64,000 nt of DNA, taken from NCBI GenBank assembly GCA_902806575.1, contig CADCXD010000002.1, forward strand, positions 3,844,001 to 3,908,000. The letters run 5' to 3'. Shown piece by piece: positions 61,428-64,000 of the stretch. The notes under the pieces were generated by a model. That model was not told where the DNA came from. It was given only the letters and a program-made list of their open reading frames with translations, and did not search any database. The DNA comes from Jackrogersella multiformis (Eukaryota > Ascomycota > Sordariomycetes > Xylariales > Hypoxylaceae). The position numbers and the translations under genes are program-made. How positions within the stretch are numbered: position 1 is the stretch's first letter; each line of letters opens with the position of its first letter.

Positions 61428-63891
61428 TCACTGCCAGCCTGTGCCTGGCATCATCATCCAATTATCCGTCACGCCGTCCATCTCGGTGTTTTGAAAGTCG
61501 AAATTGAAACTCTGACTCGGATGACCCGGTGGAGTGAATGTTCCAAGGACGCCTGGCGTTATGAAAGAATCGGCTAATATAGGTAGTTAGTTGGCATGTA
61601 ATAACACCATCTGCCATATATCTTGAACTTACGTGAATAGAGTCCTAGGTCCCTGAACATCCCTTGGTTATCAAGCCCCATCCCGCCATCGTTGAATGTA
61701 GTAGAGGGATCCGTGGGGGTAAGGCCTTGGGCGCCCTTACTACTAGTACTCGCATCCTCTTCTTTTGGGTCGATACCGTGTGCGGTGCCATCGGTCGCTC
61801 TCGCTAGCACGATGCTGATAGTTTCCGCAGCCTTCTTCGCCTCTCTAGACGTGCTACTTTTACGCATCCAGATCATTCTCGTAGTCCTCAAAGCTGTCAA
61901 GATCTCTTCTTGTCGGCCCATCGTCTGCCGGCGGTATAGCAGGGAGCACAGAATCATCGTAGCCGTCAAGAAATGATGATTCATCAAGGATCCTACACGG
62001 AAGCGCATCGTATGAAGTAGACCTCCGGAGTATAATTCCCTATCAAGCAAGTCTTGGATTTCCAGCGAGCGAAGCGCGGCATCCAGGCACGCCTTGCGCG
62101 AATACGCGAACGTATCCTCATCCTTCGAAGTCGACTCCATGTACAAAAATCGACGGTGCAGCATAATCTCTCCTTTGAGGTGAAGGTGGCCGAGAAAGAG
62201 ACGCGCCATGATGATATGCGGGGTGTCGGTGACGCTGATTGCTATGGGCTTCATCTTTATCGGCGGCGGAATGCTAGATATAGCCTGCCGGAGAATGCCG
62301 TCAACCTGCATCACTTCAGCGTAGCTCGCGGTTTTGATGGATGCTGTAAGTCCAGACACATGGTTTAGAGCTACTAATATTCTTCTTCTCGCTATGATTC
62401 CAAGAGTCGTCGTGTGCTCTGTCTCTGGGCGTGAAGGAGGCAGCTCAGTCATAGTTTCGTTCAGGTCATCGTCGTTTAGGTTACGTGGCTCGGCCGTATC
62501 GTACTGCGTGGAAGAGATCATGCATGGCATCCCCATCTGGCTCGATATGAGAGTATCTCCCAATAGAACAGTGGCCCATAATCTCCGTCGCATCTCGGCT
62601 TGGAGAGGTGAGATTCCAGGGAAATGGCTAGGATCCCGATGGTAGCCCATTCGCATCGCAAGGTTGACCTCTAGAGCTAGCAGAAACCAGATGTCTTTGC
62701 CAGCGTCAATGCCCATCATGAATTCGATGTACACATAATTGATCAGCGTCTCCAGACCGTACGGTGCCGACTTAGTGTATTCGCCCATAATGAGGCATTG
62801 CACAATTTTTTCGCGGTACAAATTGATCTGCAGTTGTTCTGCTTCCCCTCCAATCGACGAGTCCGACGAGTCTGAGGACAGCAGGGCGAGGCATATCATA
62901 CTGAAGAGAAGACCGACCCAGATAATGCTAGACACGCCAGCTGGGTTGGCCCAGAATGCCTCATACTATTGAAGTTTGTCAGCATCGTGTACCAGAAACC
63001 ACATTGCAGACCGGAACGCATACTTGCCTCTCGGACAAACGTGGGGCCATGAACAGCAGCTGGCGCCGAGAACGTTAGTCAAGGTGCCGCAAGGTCTGTT
63101 TTGAATATGATGTACCTACAAGAGGCTACTAGATCCAGACGATTAAAGAAACGTGATATATAGCGATCTACCGCACTCTTGGGAGGTAGTGCGGCAAGGA
63201 CCTCGGCGCGCGAATTTGCGCGCTTGCATCCATAAAGAAGCAGAGCATGCGGCGACGGAGGCCTTCCTACGGGATCGTTTGCACTTTCATCCTGAGTCTG
63301 CTCTGGAGTATTGGCCAATCTGAGATTCTCTTCCTGGTCAAAATGGTCTTTCAAATCAGCAATGCTGTCTAGAATCGCCGCCCAGTGGTCACCACCAACG
63401 TAGCGAACTTCGGAGGCACTGAGGCGCATACTTCCGGCCTCAGATCGCTCTTCCATCAGCGTATCAGCGGGCGAGGTGTTGGCCTGGTCATAGAAACGAG
63501 CTGAATCAGGAGGCGGAGGCAGACCGGCGATCGAGCTACTTTGATTGCCAGCCGCTTGGGGGTCGGGCATGAGAGACTTGACCAACCGCTCAAGGTAGAC
63601 GATGCGATTGTGGAGACTTGGCACCGCCGTGGTCTCAGGCGGCATCGAAATACCTTGGTTCTCCGCATAGGTGCACGTCTGACCTCGCAAGAGGCAACTG
63701 GAACACGACGGTTGTTGGCGATCACATCGCAACTTGCGCCGGCGGCAAAGATTGCAAGAGAGCTGGGGCTTATCCCTGCGACGATTAGGATTCGCGGGAC
63801 GAGGCCTTGAAGCCCCTTCGCTCTGCTCTCGTCGTTGCTGTGTAGGAGACTGGGATCCAGCCGAAGGCGACGCGTGATGAGTTGTTGACAT
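61428..63891 (-). CDS. Zn2Cys6 transcription factor with fungal-specific regulatory domain
   Basis: Exons on the minus strand: 63891-63120, 63059-63028, 62965-61633 and 61573-61428 (760 aa). The Zn2Cys6 cluster is complete: C46-x2-C49-x6-C56-x6-C63-x2-C66-x6-C73, within CNLCRRRKLRCDRQQ, followed by a short coiled-coil-like stretch (LHNRIVYLERLVKSL). The regulatory domain includes SAVHGPTFVREYEAFW, read across two introns, and the MGYHRDPSHFPGISPLQAEMRRRLW signature. Intron 2 (62966-63027) uses a GC donor, GCAAGT; the nearby GT donor would give a stop. The last intron (61574-61632) adds a 48-codon C-terminal exon rich in F, N, Q and W (NFDFQ, NWMMMPGTGWQ), typical of such factors. The target genes are unknown, but the neighbouring propeller and laccase are candidates. 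Confidence 0.92.
62966..63027 (-). other. GC-AG intron of the Zn2Cys6 gene
   Basis: The donor CGAGAG|GCAAGT and acceptor AATAG|TATGAG restore RE-YEAFW. A branch-like GCTGAC lies near the acceptor. Confidence 0.75.
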
Positions 63892-64000
63892 GGCCGATGA
63901 TGAAATGCTCTATGTCACTCCTCTCATCGAATGATCTTCTCATCGATGGGATCTGATATGAATCGGCCTAGGCAGCTAGGATATGGTTCGGAAAAAAGTA

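Overview
This window comes from a filamentous ascomycete (Pezizomycotina, most likely Sordariomycetes; the class is an inference). The genes carry short introns of 51-174 bp with GTAAGT-like donors, CTAAC/CTGAC branch sites and CAG/TAG acceptors. The families are typical of moulds: HET, NACHT-WD40, Zn2Cys6, laccase, OPT and an RNAi Argonaute. Two AT-rich blocks show repeat-induced point mutation (RIP): C/G to T/A bias, CpA/TpG scarce, CpG kept.

Left gene region (1-22.5 kb): an APH-type kinase gene cut by the window edge and carrying a frameshift; a HET-domain protein; a broken hypothetical gene with an in-frame TAA; a four-exon OPT transporter; a small secreted cysteine-rich peptide; two single-pass membrane proteins on either side of a GT25-like glycosyltransferase; and a large SesB hydrolase-NACHT-WD40 NLR-like protein. 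HET and SesB-NACHT-WD40 proteins are classes linked in fungi to non-self recognition.

Transposon region (22.5-47.4 kb): a deaminase gene starting at 22508 is split by a 15.8-kb LTR retroelement (El1, 22593-38408) with the 5-bp duplication CCTAT. The rest of the gene resumes at 38414. El1 itself holds a nested LTR element (about 24213-33802). A second copy of the El1 family in opposite orientation (El2, 39171-45884, duplication GTTAG) lies just downstream. Both are heavily RIP-mutated inside, but their outer ends and the 762-bp island between them are not. A 302-bp MITE with TA duplication sits at 46277-46578 within a larger inverted repeat.

Right gene region (47.4-64 kb): an Argonaute (QDE-2/AGO type, DEDD tetrad), a concentrative nucleoside transporter, a 3.6-kb stretch without recognised genes, then a laccase, a secreted beta-propeller protein and a Zn2Cys6 regulator that may form a small functional group. 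A palindromic motif around TACCTAGGTA is scattered through most intergenic stretches. All exon structures were read by eye from reading-frame continuity, splice signals and family motifs.
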